Below are positions 24,046-35,999 of a stretch of DNA of 64,000 bases, piece after piece; the stretch's first letter is position 1; each line of letters begins with the position of its first letter. The position numbers and the translations under genes were made by a program. Origin of the DNA: Larix kaempferi (taxonomy: Eukaryota > Streptophyta > Pinopsida > Pinales > Pinaceae). Location of the stretch: assembly GCA_027924585.1 (NCBI GenBank), contig BSBM01000711.1, positions 9,497,001 to 9,561,000 of the forward strand. Direction: 5' to 3'. The notes beneath the pieces are model-generated. The model had not been told where the DNA came from, ran no database searches, and was given only the letters and a program-made list of their open reading frames with translations.

Positions 24046-24129
24046 GTGTTCCTATAGCGTTCTATTAAAGTTATTGATGCATATTTTAAAATATATCCAT
24101 GGGCATGACTAAGATCTGCTCCTATCATT

Positions 24130-24420
24130 GTAATTCGTGTTATCAATTTTTCCCTTGATTAAAGAATATCTCTGCAGTAATGTAAACATGAACAATATTT
24201 GTATTTCATGTTATCATTTTAACCTTTAATTAAAGAATAGTTATGCAGTAATGTAAACATGAACACGAGTATTTCATGTTATCATTTTAACTTTTAATTA
24301 AAGAATAGATCTGCAGTTTAATGTAAACATGAACAAGAGTAGTGAATTGTATGAAAATGCACCACAAATGTAAACATGAATAAGAGTTGTGAATTGTATG
24401 CAAATGCACCACAACACTTG
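24130..24420 (+). repeat. Tandem repeats containing 'taatgtaaacatgaa'
   Basis: The motif 'aatgtaaacatgaa(c/t)aa' recurs at about 24179, 24250, 24320 and 24367. The first copies are about 70 bp apart and include 'tttcatgttatcattttaac' and 'ttaaagaatag'. The last two have 'gtgaattgtatg' and 'aaatgcaccacaa'. This is a degenerate minisatellite. Confidence 0.8.
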
Positions 24421-24805
24421 TATTTTATGACATGGATTTGTCTATTGAAAGTGACCATGATCTCTTGTAGAACTGGAGAATTATTTACATGATCATCACA
24501 GTTCCTTATTTGGTGCATGGCTTATACCTCTCTTTGTCTTCATTGGGTTTTATTTATATACCTTTGCGTAGTTTGTAATATCTCCAATCCTACATGTAGA
24601 CTTTGTAATATCAGCTACGCATATTTTACAATGTCACCTTGGCTAGAACTATTTTATAGTTTTAAGTAGATTGGCATAGCCCTTTTCCTATGGTTTCTTA
24701 TATCTCTTTGCAAAGATATGGTAATATCCCCTACAGAATCGAATCTCATATATATCTCTCATAGATTTAACCTAACCTGGGCATAGGCTTGATAATCAAA
24801 ATTTC
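24421..24805. other. No gene recognised
   Basis: AT-rich DNA between two repeat blocks. No coding or RNA gene is visible. Confidence 0.4.
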
Positions 24806-25290
24806 CTCCATGCATGGTGCATCATGTTTTGTTTCATGGGTTAAAACATCTGGCCATGGTGGTTTATTATTCTCTCTGCACAAGTGTTGTGTGCATGGGT
24901 TATAACTCCTTGTGCGCGAGGGTTTATTCTTCACTCTACTTGCATTGGAGTTACCTTGTGTTGGTTTATTTGTGTAGCCCTAGCACATTGGTTGATCTCT
25001 TCTTCATGTGTGTTCAAACCTTCGCTATGTGCATTGGCTCATTCTGCCTCATGCACATGAGAATCCAAACTTGTGTAGAATCCTTTAATTAAACCTATGC
25101 ATGATAAGTTATCTCTTCTACGGATTGGTTCTATATACTGTGCATATGGTTTAAAATACCTGGGATCTAGGGATAAAACTTTTTGTGTGTGGGTATTCTA
25201 TCTTCATTGTGCGTAAGTTTCTTCAAACCCCTCATGCTTGTATGTTTGTTAAATCACCAACTGCAAAAAAATCACTACGATATTGAACAT
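24806..25290. repeat. Dispersed repeat, copy 2, third block
   Basis: Matches 7365-7765 in order and orientation. The copia element D begins immediately after, at 25295. Confidence 0.65.
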
Positions 25291-25294
25291 AGAG

Positions 25295-25632
25295 TGTCGT
25301 AGACCAAGTATGCTTGAGATAAAAACAACTAAGGAAAGAACAAAAAATGCAATCAGATAAAGAAAATAAGAAGTGCTAATTAGTATTTTATTAAGTAGAA
25401 GAAACTACACACAACTCTACCTTATGCAGATTTAAGATGCTCTATTTATAGTGGTGAAATGCAATATATTCCATAAATATATGCTACTGTAGTAGTTGCT
25501 ACTAGATGGTGGAGTTGGATGGAAGAATCAACTAGATGACTGTTAAGCAGCTGGAAGGTTGGATGGTTGGACCATTGGGAAGCTATTGGTTGGCGATTGG
25601 GCGGATTCTAGTCAATATTACATTTTACAACA
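25295..25632 (-). repeat. 3' LTR of copia element D (probable)
   Basis: On the minus strand it starts TGTTGTAAAATG right after a polypurine tract (AAGGGGGAG, plus-strand 25633-25641) and ends ...GGTCTACGACA. A TATAAATAG box is present on the minus strand at about 25445-25453. The right end is secure. The left end is inferred from the terminal CA. No second LTR was found, because the 5' part of D is lost. Confidence 0.6.
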
Positions 25633-25639
25633 CTCCCCC

Positions 25640-26263
25640 TTAAGCTTGACTTCCTGATGATGCCCAAACCTTTTCTTAGGTGTTCAAATCTCTCTTTTGT
25701 TAATGGCTTTGCGAAGATATCTCCAAAATGATCTCTGGACTTGCAAAATTCAAGATATATTTCACCATTGTTGATAAGTTCTCTAATGAAATGATATCTA
25801 GTATCAATGTGCTTACTCCTTTTGTGAAAACATGATTTTTTGATAATTATATTGTTGAATTATTGTCAGAGTAAATTTTTGTTGCTCCTTCTTGATCTTG
25901 CATCAAATCTGACATAATTCTTCCGATCCACAATGATTGACATGTTGTTGATGTTGCTACTGCACACTATGATTCTATAGTTGAAAGAGTAACAATGGGT
26001 AGTTTTTGGGAAGTCCATGAGATGGCTCCTAAACCAAGATGAAAATATATCTAGATGTACATTTTTTGTCATCAATGCTACTTGCAAAATTAGTGTCAGT
26101 GTAGCCAACTAGTATGAAATCACCCGATATTGAATGTAAGATCCCATAATCTCTTGTTCCACTAACATATCTCAAAATCCTTTTCACTATTTTCTAATGT
26201 GAGTCCTTTGGTGTCTCCATGAACCTTGAAATCAAGCTTACTACATATATAATGTTAGGCCTT
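25640..26263 (-). pseudogene. Copia RNase H (element D, C-terminal part)
   Basis: The minus strand encodes 'RILRYVSGTRDYGILHSISG', 'LVGYTDTNFASSIDDKKCTS', 'HKRSKHIDTRYHFIRELINN' and 'FGDIFAKPLTKERFEHLRK'. These are the standard C-terminal blocks of plant copia polyproteins: the RT-RNH linker, the first catalytic Asp and the terminal tether. Frameshifts and stops interrupt it. The rest of RT lies at 50084-51240. Joining 26263 to 50084 across element C restores the 'SLMYLTAT-RPNIIYVV' order at the RT/RNH border. Confidence 0.8.
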
Positions 26264-26268
26264 GTTGT

Positions 26269-26882
26269 TGTTAATTTTTTAGCATTAATTCAATATAATC
26301 TAGGATCTTTACTGAGAGAATAACATGTACAGCATATCAAGTATAATAATACACATCAATCATATCAAGCATGTCAATCATAACAAGATGCAACCATAAG
26401 AGACAATAGACACATAGAGTTTCCGTGGGGAAAACCCTAAGGTGAAAAACCCCACAACTTCCTCAGAGATAGATAGAGCAATAATACAACCAAGGTACAA
26501 CCAAAGTACAAGAGATAGTCTTCTACTAGCAACTCCTCCTCCTCCTCAACTAGTGCGCCACTTTCCGAGTGATGTACACATGAATAATGAGATGTCCAAA
26601 TAGAGATCTCCCGATCTCTATTTATACTTGTCCTGTCCTGCCCAATAAACTAATGGGGTTGACTTGTCTAGATTAACCTAATAACCCACGGTTAACTTAA
26701 TCAGGGCCGACCCCACACATGGTGGTCTAATAACCCATCGGCAAGTTGCAACACTTGCGACACTTGTCAATACAAATGACAACACTTCCGTATAGAGGAA
26801 TAATAACATCTCTATAGGAGTACAATATACATAGATGAAATACATGGGTGAAATACATTCAAAAGTTACATATACATCAACA
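26269..26882 (-). repeat. 3' LTR of copia C
   Basis: 614 bp, TG...CA. On the minus strand it begins TGTTGATGTATATG. The polypurine tract AAGAGGGAG precedes it (plus-strand 26883-26891). It matches 35077-35665 plus 50062-50083, with roughly one difference per 15-20 bases by eye. Confidence 0.9.
26617..26630 (-). promoter_or_regulatory. TATA box of copia C 3' LTR
   Basis: The minus strand reads AAGTATAAATAGAG. The same box is conserved in the other LTR at about 35417-35430, at the position expected for the U3 promoter. Confidence 0.6.
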
Positions 26883-28022
26883 CTCCCTCTTAACTAGGAA
26901 GGTATTTCTTGACACATATCTGCTAGCACTTTTCTTCTTCTTTGGATCATCATCAGTGAATCATCATCCTTGAATCATCGTCACCATCACGGCTGCTGCT
27001 ATCTCAATCAATCTTTGAACCTACTTGTCATAGGAAGTTCTATAGAGCCAGTCCTTTTTCATACTGGATGTAGGCCCACCACCTGCAGGTCTTCATCATC
27101 ACTAGCCATACTCTGGAATCCTCAGGACTTATTACGTGCATCAACAAAACCCAGCAAGAGCATCCCAATACTGATTACAAGCACATTGCTCAACCTATCG
27201 GATCTCCCAGGGAGCTATTACATGTGACCAAGCAAAACCTAGCAAGAGCATCTCAGGACTGATTACGTGCCCAACACAACTTGAAAGATCTCTCGGGGAG
27301 ACATTATATGCTACCAAGCAAAACCTAGCAAGAGCATCTCAGGACTGATTACGTGCCCAGCACAACCTGCAACATCTCCCAGGGAGACATTATATGCCAT
27401 GGAAAAAACCTAGCAAGAGCATTTGCTAGATCTCCTAGGGAGCTATTATATGCCAGCAGCAAAACCTAGCAAGAGCATCTGCAAATTTCCCAGGGCTGGA
27501 TTATATGCTTATCTGCACAACCTATTCCACGGCCATAGAGTATCAACCTGATACTCACCATACATCATCCTGATGTACACCATCACATGATCATCATCAC
27601 TGCATCGTCCTGATGCATGTCATCTAGAGCATCGTTCTGATGCTCATCACACATGATCATCCTAATCATATGATGTATCCACCTGATACATATCATGCAT
27701 CCACCTGATGCATATCAGATACATGATCCACCTGATCATACAATGTATCCACCTGATACATATCATGCCTCTACCTGATGCATATCATATACATGATCCA
27801 ACTGATCATATCCAACATCCAAGATGATGCATAAACATATACATGATCCAACTGATCATATCCAAAGCAGTAACTAGAGCATTGTCTTGATGCTCATCAC
27901 ACAACTCTTACATCCACAGCCATGGGAGGATCCTCCTACCACCATGCTTGGAATGGCTTCTGCAAATGTGTCCATCACTTCTTCCTTGAAGTGTCATCAA
28001 TCTGAAGAACACCAAGCCTCCC
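26883..28022 (-). repeat. Repeat-rich 3' region of copia C (two minisatellites)
   Basis: Between the RNase H stop and the polypurine tract lie two different arrays. At about 27120-27535 a 50-75-bp unit recurs five to six times, containing 'aaaacctagcaagagcat', 'ggactgattacgtgcc' and 'cccagggag'. At about 27540-27885 a shorter palindrome-rich unit built from 'ccacctgat', 'gatgcatatca' and 'acatgatccacctgatcat' recurs, with a 70-bp higher-order copy. No coding potential was recognised. Confidence 0.75.
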
Positions 28023-28646
28023 TCAAAAGTATTCAAACTTCACTCTGGCTAGTGGTTTCGTCAACACATCTGCAACCTGCTCATCCGTCGCAACATACAG
28101 GAGCTTCACTACTCCTCTCTGCACCATATCCTTGATATAGTGATATTTGATCTCTATGTGCTTCGACCTGTCATGGAACACCAGGTTCTCAGACAAATTC
28201 ACACAACTCTGGTTGTCACAAAAGATACCAGTAGTATCCAACGGGAGATCAAATAGCTCAGATAGTAGCTTCCTTACCCAAACTGCCTCACAACTAGCCG
28301 AACAAGCTGCAACATACTCTTCTTCGGCTATACTCAGTGCTATGCAGGACTGCTTCTTGCTAAACCAAGAGATCACACCTGATCCCATATTGAAGCAGCA
28401 CCCGGAAGTGCTCTTCCTATTTGCAACACTGCCTGCCAAATCTGAATCAACATAAACCTCCAGGTCAAACTTTTGATTTGCATCATACTTGAGCCCATAA
28501 TGAACCGTACCCTTCACGTACCTCGGAATATGCTTTACAGCAACCAGGTGAACACTCCTTGGATCCCTCAGGAATTGGCTCAATGTGTTCACCGTAAAGC
28601 AAATATCTGATCTCGTGTTCGTCAGGTACATCAAGGACCCAATCAT
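28023..28646 (-). CDS. Copia RNase H domain (element C)
   Basis: A 207-codon open frame with 'MIGSLMYLTNTRSDICFTV' (RT-RNH junction), 'LEVYVDSDLAGSVANRKSTS' (first catalytic Asp), 'EEEYVAACSASCEAVWVRKL' (catalytic Glu), 'FCDNQSCVNLSEN' (catalytic Asp) and 'HIEIKYHYIKDMVQRG'. It ends at the normal copia C-terminus 'VADVLTKPLARVKFEYF'. The frame is open, unlike most of C. It would degrade the RNA strand of the RNA:DNA hybrid during reverse transcription. It is separated from RT only by a stop at 28647. Confidence 0.8.
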   Translation of the reverse strand: MIGSLMYLTNTRSDICFTVNTLSQFLRDPRSVHLVAVKHIPRYVKGTVHYGLKYDANQKFDLEVYVDSDLAGSVANRKSTSGCCFNMGSGVISWFSKKQSCIALSIAEEEYVAACSASCEAVWVRKLLSELFDLPLDTTGIFCDNQSCVNLSENLVFHDRSKHIEIKYHYIKDMVQRGVVKLLYVATDEQVADVLTKPLARVKFEYF

Positions 28647-29195
28647 CTAACGATACATAGTGACATCAACTGGATCAGATGAAGCATCACTTAGAAGCTT
28701 CAAGTTTGATGCCATAGGTGTGGCCATGTCCTTGCAGTCCATCATGCCGAACCTCTTCAAGATCTCTACTGCATACTTCCCTTTTCCAAGGAAGATTCCA
28801 TCTGCACTCTGCCACACCTCCATACCTAGAAAGTAGTGCATCATCCCCAAGTCCTTCATCTTGAACTCGGCAACGAGCTTCCTCTTGGTATCAACAATCA
28901 AACTATCATAACCTGCAACAAACAGGTCATCCACATACAGGAGTAGTATCACAGGATTGCCTTCCTCAACCTTGTAGTAAAGGTTGGAATCCGCTTTATT
29001 CTTGGTAAAGCCCAAATTGGATAGGAAACTGTCCATCCTACCTTACCAAGTCCTAGGAGCTTTCTTTAAGCCATACAAGGCTTTATTCAACCTACACACA
29101 TATGAATTCCTGTCATGTGTCTCAAAACCAAGTGGCTGCTCCACATACACTTCCTCCTCGACTACACCATTCAAGAAGGCTATCTTGACATCCAT
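28647..29195 (-). pseudogene. Copia RT, C-terminal half (element C)
   Basis: The frame contains the catalytic 'LLLYVDDLFVAG' and 'FKMKDLGMMHYFLGMEVWQS', both standard copia RT blocks, and ends 'DPVDVTMYR' before the stop at the RNH junction. Upstream it reads through '[14 protein letters not shown]' (about 29040-29100) to the solo LTR at 29196. The YVDD motif is intact. The gene is inactivated by the insertion in RT and by stops. Confidence 0.75.
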
Positions 29196-31675
29196 TGTAG
29201 TGCCCTCTCTAGGCACTGGGACTCTATTCCATCTATCAATAAATACCTAGCTTTTCCCTTGGGATTTTTAGAAGGAAACAACAGATTCAACCGTCTATGT
29301 TTCTGTTATCTATAGGTTTATATGGCTCTGCAATTAAATAACATAAACTTAAGACTGTTATTTTGCTATGTTCTTTTAACATACATAATTTGAAAATAAA
29401 AGAAAAAGACATTCTATTTAAGCTAGTTCAGTAAAATACCTGAATCCATCGATTGCAGCCAGATAAGAAGATTTAGGTAGTGGATTCTGTAGGTTACCTT
29501 AGCAACCCAAAATGATGTGTCCACCCTGCCGATCAACTATTATCGTGCTGACCCTAGGAAATCAACGGATTTCCTAGCCCCCGAGCCCACAGACCGATAA
29601 TCCCGACAGCAACTTTCCTTCATACCTTTTCATAGCTCAATGGTAATCTTTTCTGAGTTAACCCCCTCCTCAGTCTTTGAGTTTCCCACCTCCTCAAAGC
29701 TTCGAGTTAACCCCCTCCTCGGTATTCCTCCTTTTCACAAAATACTAAGTGTTCTTCTCCTCCAAAACCAACCCCCAACTACTAGGTTAAAACTCTTCTT
29801 TATAGAAATCTTTTCCTCCATCATAAAGTCAAACTTCCGTATCACTCCACCACCCTAGCTATCACGGTTTTAGGAAGTAAAAATCATTAATGAAACACCC
29901 CTTTTAAGGTAAATGATGATTAAATTTTATTTTAAATCACCCAAGTTTCTCTCAAGCAGTGGGATCATTCAATAATTTATTTAAACAAATCCTTTTTAAT
30001 TTATTTTGGAATGATTCTGTCCCTTAATTTAAATGAATAATCTATTTAATAAATCATTCAATCCACTATGCTTTATATAAAGATTATTATCATTATTATC
30101 ATTAATTAAATAATAATATTAATAACAATAATAACTAATATTAATAGTAATTAAATTAATTGTGAATAGTGATTAAAATATTTATTTGGTTAATGGATAA
30201 GTCAACATAGTACCTCTGGGTATAAATAATGAAATATAATTAATGGTTTACTTAGTCATAATCAACAATTATATAGCGCACTCCTCTAGTATTAATATTT
30301 AACTATCATACTTCATATTGGAGACACCTTCACTTAAGGATACTTACAATTAACGACACTTATTTGAATTGTTCATTACAATGTTTACATACAGAGACTA
30401 ATTAACTTATTTTCCACAGTAGAACTTGATAATCTTTTACTATTTAAGTCATTCACTAAATACTTAATAGACTTATTTACGATAACTTATAACATTGTTA
30501 AATCTTGATAAGTATGTTGTAACCAATATTATCGTGCATGTGCATAATGTGCATGCGTGGCCAGCGTATGCACAAGACGGACATGTACTATAAACATATG
30601 TCATATTCCTATGCATAACAGCTAACTAATAGTAAAAATACTTTATGCAAATTGAACAAGTATACATTCATCATAATATTACTAAAACATCGTCGGTTAC
30701 TTTACAAGTTAACCTTTAAGATTTCATTTCATTATTTTTATGATTACATTTGTTCAATCAATCAGGTACAAGGAAAGCTACCTACTACCACTATCTCCAG
30801 GTCAACGAATACCCAACCCTCAACAGTGCCACTATCATATCCTCCCATCCTAACCTACATCCACATACTCCCTATCCCTCCTCTGCTAGTACAAAAGTGG
30901 ATGTCGGACTCATTGACCTGACCACATAGAACTTGAGAGCGATAGTGTCGGCTGAACAACAGACCTATCCTTCCCTAGTAGGCATCCGACCATCGTCATC
31001 ACAACTACATGGGGAGCGTGTCTCAGCACGGCCCTCCCACGACCTCAGGTATCATGGGAACATAGGGTGGGAAACACATCCATCCCTCTCAACATACTGG
31101 GCCTATGACCTTATCAAATCATACTCTATTGCTATCGAGATTATCGGTCCATGTCATCGTATCATCAATTTCGGTTGCTAAGGTTTACTGCATGGATAGG
31201 TTCTTATCAGATCAAGTATCCGGCTATCCCATAGCCCTTGAGTCCTGTAGGTTAGTATTCCGCAAAATACACATTTTATAACAAGCATTTCCATCCGATC
31301 ACCAATTGATCCATATCATCAACATCATTTTATTTCACGTCACAATTTTTTCGCATCACATGTATGTATGGAATATAACAATTGTAGCAATTTCATCATA
31401 GGATGGCATCCATGTACAACAGCATATATTTCACATTTCGTCAATGAAAACGCTAAAACATATATTTTCATCATAAAGCAATGAATCTCATGATAATCAT
31501 AACTTAATAACTGCATGAATATAGTAACATCATAACCATAGTAACAACATATCATGATGTCTATCATGCTGAAAATATAGTTCACTCTATCTAGCTGAGT
31601 CCAACAGATAATAAGCAATTACAGTGAAAGGTGTCTAACTCGTAAACAGGCCTAGTCAAAATATGGGGTGTTACA
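29196..31675 (-). mobile_element. Solo LTR, 2.5 kb, inserted in copia C RT
   Basis: Plus-strand ends are TGTAGTGCCC and GGGTGTTACA. The exact target duplication TCCAT flanks it (29191-29195 and 31676-31680), and removal restores the RT reading order around 'HQMDV'. There is no internal region. It is the same family as 1825-4145, read on the opposite strand: TGTAACACCCCATATTTTG starts the minus strand, and CGTGGGAGG and CTGGCCACGCATGC blocks are shared. Confidence 0.88.
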
Positions 31676-32259
31676 TCCATTTGGTGTATCTTCCATTTCA
31701 TCACTATAGCCAGAGCAAGTATTGTTCTGATGGAAGTGTATCTAGCTACAGGAGAAAATGTTTCTTCGTAATCTATTCCCTCTTTCTGAGAGAAGCCACG
31801 AGCTACAAACCTTGCCTTGTATATTTCTATGCTGCCATGTGCAGCATGCTTGATCTTGTAGATCCATTTGGAAGTCACAATAGAATTATTTTTAGGTCTT
31901 GGGACAACATCCCAAACATCATTCTTCATTATTGATTGGTATTCCTCAACCATGGCATCCTTCCATTCTTTCTTTTCCGCTGCCTCTTCATAACTGGAAG
32001 GTTCTTTGTTCATGATATCATAGAGTAAAGCAACATAGCTAGTATGTGATATGGTCCTCTTCTTTTCTGTATGTTCTTCTTCTGGAATGCCATACCTTTC
32101 TGCATCTTGAATGAGCTCTCTAGCCCATGTAGGTTTCCTCTTGTGAGAGTCCTTCTCACGAGGTGGATCTACAGGTTCTTGCAGATCTTTAATTTCACGA
32201 TTAGCATCTGGAATTGCTTCAGTCATGGTAGTATCTTGAAATCTAGTTTCCTTTGGTTC
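31676..32259 (-). pseudogene. Copia RT, N-terminal half (element C)
   Basis: The frame contains 'EKKEWKDAMVEEYQSIMKND', 'WDVVPRPKNNSIVTSKWIYK', 'YKARFVARGFSQKEGIDYEE' and 'FSPVARYTSIRTILALA', the opening RT blocks of copia polyproteins. It ends at 'HQMDV' where the solo LTR interrupts it, and the last residues of this open frame come from the inserted LTR. An acidic linker precedes RT. Confidence 0.8.
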
Positions 32260-33560
32260 TTCATGATCTTAAACAGGTGTCTTCCTTGATTTGATGAATG
32301 CTGAGTTTTCATCAAATGTTACATCCATGCTGACATCAATCTTCTTGAACCTTGGAAAGTATATTCTGTAACCCTTCGAGCTTTCACTGTAACCCACAAA
32401 GGTACCCTTCTTTCCTGAAGGATCTAGCTTTATCCTCTTTTCCTTTGGAACATGAGTGTATACTGGACAACCAAATATTCTGAGATGGCTGACTTCAGGC
32501 TTCTTACCAGAGAATACCTATTCTAGTGTCTTGTTGTCCAATATCTTGTGAGGTGTTCTGTTTTGCACATATACAGCTGTCCTTGCTGCTTCTTCCCATA
32601 GATGCATAGGAAGATCCTGGTCATGCAGCTTTGCTCGTGTTTCTTCCATGATTGTTCTGTTCTTCCTTTTTGCAACTCCATTCTATTGTGGATTGTAAGG
32701 AGCAGTCAACTCACTCTTAATCCCTGAATCACTGCATAGCTTCTTGAAGTCACCTGAAGTAAATTCTCTGCCATTGTTGGATCTGAAAGTCTTGATCTTC
32801 TTATCAATTTTATTTTCCATCAAGGATTTGAATTCCTTGAACTTATCAAACACTTCATCCTTGTTCTTCAAGAAGTAAACCCAAGTTTTCCTAGAGAAAT
32901 CATCAATGAAAGAGACATAGTATACATACCCACCCAGAGAACTGGATGACATCCGACCGCATACATTGGAGTGGATGATTTCCAAAATTCCTGTGGCTTT
33001 GCTTTCACTGCTTGGAAATCCCTTCTTAATGTTCTTTCCTTTTGCACATCCTTTGCAAACACCTTCATGCTTGGTCTTGATTTCAGGAAGACCTTCTACA
33101 ACTTTGCTTGCATGATAGTGCTCTATAGTGCACATGAGCAAGCCTTCTATGCCAAAGTTTACTAGGCTCCATGGATTCATGTACCATGGCATGTTCAGGT
33201 TGTCCCTTCAATTTATACAATCCTCCCTCTTGCTCTCCAATCACCACTACATCATCTATAGTTTTACCTTTTGGCCACACTAGGACTTGGCCATCTACAA
33301 ATGCAACCCTCATGCCTTTTGCATCCAATGAAGATATGGAGAGTAAGTTCTTCTTGAGCCTAGGTACATAAAGAACTTCTTTCATCTTCAAAGACTTCCC
33401 AGATTCTAGGTTGTAGGAGGCTTCACCACTTCCTTTGATAGGGTATTGATAGTCATCCCCAAGTTTCACTTTGTGGGGTGACTCATGTTCAGATAGATTT
33501 ACAAAAGATTCTTTAAACCTAGTCATGTGTTTGGAAGCTCCACTGTCAATAATCCAATTA
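32260..33560 (-). pseudogene. Copia protease and integrase (element C)
   Basis: From the right, the minus strand encodes the protease active site 'WIIDSGASKHM' (about 33525-33560), the GAG-pre-integrase zinc-binding region 'LWHRRLAHVHY', then the integrase core 'DDFSRKTWVYFLKNKDEVFD'. The next catalytic site reads 'RSNNGREFTS' where copia integrase has 'RSDNGGEF', so the second Asp is Asn. A TAG replaces Gln in the following 'YNPQ-x-NGV' (about 32683). The C-terminal integrase region (32260-32680) is further broken. Frame changes near 33083-33192 split the protein. Confidence 0.75.
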
Positions 33561-34501
33561 TTACAACCATGAGAGATAGTACCTATGAGAGCAGAGATTA
33601 GAACATATTCATCCTCACTTGATGAGTCATTACTTTCTTCTCTAGCCTTCTTCCTGGGAGGTTCATCATCCTCAGCAGCATGAGCATGATATCTCTTCTT
33701 GTTGTTGTTCTTCTTCTTATTGAAGTTTTTGCCGTTGTCCTTCTTGTTCTTGGGACAATCTCAAGCAAAGTGTCCCTTCTCATTACATGTAAAACATCTA
33801 CCGAGAGAAGGATCTTTAAATTTCTCCCTTTGAGTATGGTGAGAAGATTTCCTATGAGATCTCTCTCCTTTGAACTTTCCTTTCTTGGCATGAGCTGTGA
33901 GAGCTTGATCTTCATTTCACATCTTTTCTTCTCAGGCCACAAGCCTTGATTCTTCTTGTGAAGATTCCTCCCACAGTCTACTGAAAGAGATCAATTTCTT
34001 CCTTGCACAGATTCCTTGGATGAAGGAGTCCCATGACCTAGGTAGGCCATTTAATGTGGTCATCACAATTTCACCATTATCCACTACTTCATCCACAACT
34101 TCAAGTTGTTCCTTGATTTGAGAGACCTTAGAAAAGTAGGATTGAATGGTCTCTCCATTCTGAAGCTTTACCCCTTTCAATTGGTTCCGTAGAGTCATCT
34201 TCCGATTTATGTTCTTTTCTTCAAACAACTTGGTTAAGGAGTCAAACATCTACTTAGTTGTCTTTAGGGAAGACAGATGAGGTATGAGATGGTCTTTGAT
34301 AGAATCAGCAATGATTCTCTTAGCCTTGACTAGATTCTTCTTGTGTAAGGCCTTATCGTCATATCCCTCTGGGAAAGGGACCTCTTCACTAATGTAAGTG
34401 TCCAAATCATTTTCTTCTAGGATTAACCCAATCCTATATTTCCATGCTCAGAAGTTATTAGATCCATCAAGCTTATCCTCAAGCTTGGTGTGATGAGACA
34501 T
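33561..34501 (-). pseudogene. Copia gag (element C)
   Basis: Starts at the minus-strand ATG at 34501 ('MSHHTKLEDKLDGSNNF'), continues through 'YISEEVPFPEGYDDKAL' and the UBN2-type core 'FSKVSQIKEQLEVV' and 'TTLNGLPRSWDSFIQGI'. It ends in a zinc knuckle 'CFTCNEKGHFA-stop-DC' (33755-33790). Stops occur after 'SNNF', before 'MFDSLTK' and inside the knuckle. The Lys/Asn-rich segment after the knuckle leads into protease. Confidence 0.75.
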
Positions 34502-35064
34502 CTTTAAAGAGTACTTCAAATGGAAATAGAAAAGATTTAGGTCTTACCACTTGATTTGCTGAAACTTGGATCTCGAGCTAGATTAGGGTTTTTCAAAGAA
34601 ACCCTAAAAATTCAAAATGTGGATTTCAAAATTCTGAAAGGATAGAAAGAAGCACCTTGATGAGTTGATCAACCTACTATATTCAGAATTTGAGATCTGC
34701 AAAGTTTCACCCTTCGAAAATGCCTTTTAGTCTTCCTGGATTCACTTGGGAGGACCCTGAATTAGGGTTTGAGTTTCCCGGAGCTTCACCCAACCAAAAA
34801 TCTCGATCCAAAGCTCTAAACTTTGATTTTTCCAAGGATTTTCCATCTATGCCTTTAGATTTCAGAAATTCCTATTTTTGTGGAAACCCTAATTTTTAGG
34901 GCCAAAACTGAACGTGCCCAGAATTGAATTCTGATTGGACAGAGAGATTCTCCTTGATTAATAGAGTCAATCTACCTTACTGCTTTTCCAAAATTTGTGG
35001 AGAGAAACCCAATAAACAGGAAACCCTAGTTTCCGCCACTGCACAATGTCTTCTTCTCATGGAA
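34502..35064 (-). other. Leader of copia C
   Basis: Untranslated region between PBS and gag. The plus-strand frame at 34690-34899 is antisense and unsupported. Confidence 0.55.
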
Positions 35065-35076
35065 GCTATGATACCA
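35065..35076 (-). other. tRNA-iMet primer-binding site of copia C
   Basis: The minus strand reads TGGTATCATAGC, one change from the plant initiator-Met site TGGTATCAGAGC, directly next to the LTR end ...TTAACA. Confidence 0.85.
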
Positions 35077-35665
35077 TGTTAATTTTTTAGCATTAATTCA
35101 ATATACTCTAGGATATTTACTGAGAGAATAATATGTACAACATATCAAGTATAACAATGCACATCAATCATATCAAGCATGTCAATCATAACAAGATGCA
35201 ACCATAAGAGACAATAGACACACAGAGTTTCTGTGGGGAAAACCCTAAGGTGAAAAACCCCACAACTTCCTCAGAAATAGATAGAGCAATAATACAACCA
35301 AGGTACAACCAAAGTACAAGAGATAGTCTTCGACTATCAACTCCTCCTCCTCAACTAGTGCGCCACTTTTCGAGTGATGTACAACTAAATGATGAGATGT
35401 CCAAATAGAGATCTCCCGATCTCTATTTATACATGTCCTGTCCTGCCCAATAAACTAATGGAGCCGACTTTTCTAGATTAGCCTAATAACCCATGGTTAA
35501 CATAATCAGGTCTGACCCCACACATGGTGGTCTAATAACCCATCGTCAAGTTACGACATTTGCGACACTTGTCAATACAAATGACAACACTTCTGTATAT
35601 AGGAATAATAACATCTCTATAGGAGTACAATATACATAGATGAAACACATGGTTGAAATACATTC
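35077..35665 (-). repeat. 5' LTR of copia C, larger part
   Basis: Matches 26269-26857. The LTR is split by the 14.4-kb element and its remaining bases lie at 50062-50083 (ending TA instead of CA). Confidence 0.88.
35661..35665. other. Target-site duplication CATTC (left copy)
   Basis: CATTC precedes the 5' LTR here and follows the 3' LTR at 50057-50061. The undisturbed site is visible in the other LTR of C at about 26853-26857. Confidence 0.9.
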
Positions 35666-35999
35666 TGTTAAGTCAGTAAATTTTTCTCCATTTTTTGATT
35701 TATTTTCTCCAGTTTTGGTTTGTTTTTCAATCTACCTTAGTTAAATTTTTGGTTTTAAGTTTTAGTTTTAGTCTCCTTAGAAACTCTGTGGGTGATTGAA
35801 TAAGTTTTGAGCCCATTCTTTTTAGATTTTATTTGATTTTGGTGATCTTTTATATTTTTAAGGGGTTTAAAGAAATTCATATTTTCAAAGGTTGATTCAT
35901 TAATGTGTTTAGAGAGCAGATAAACTTATTTCTTAAATCAAGTAACTGTTAGAACCTTCGACAAATTAGGAGAAAGTTGAAAAACTGCTAAATTTTGGC

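Noticed and set aside
27120-27885. CRISPR-like array
   Set aside because: Repeat units are long, variable and degenerate, in a eukaryotic copia 3' region, with no spacer structure.
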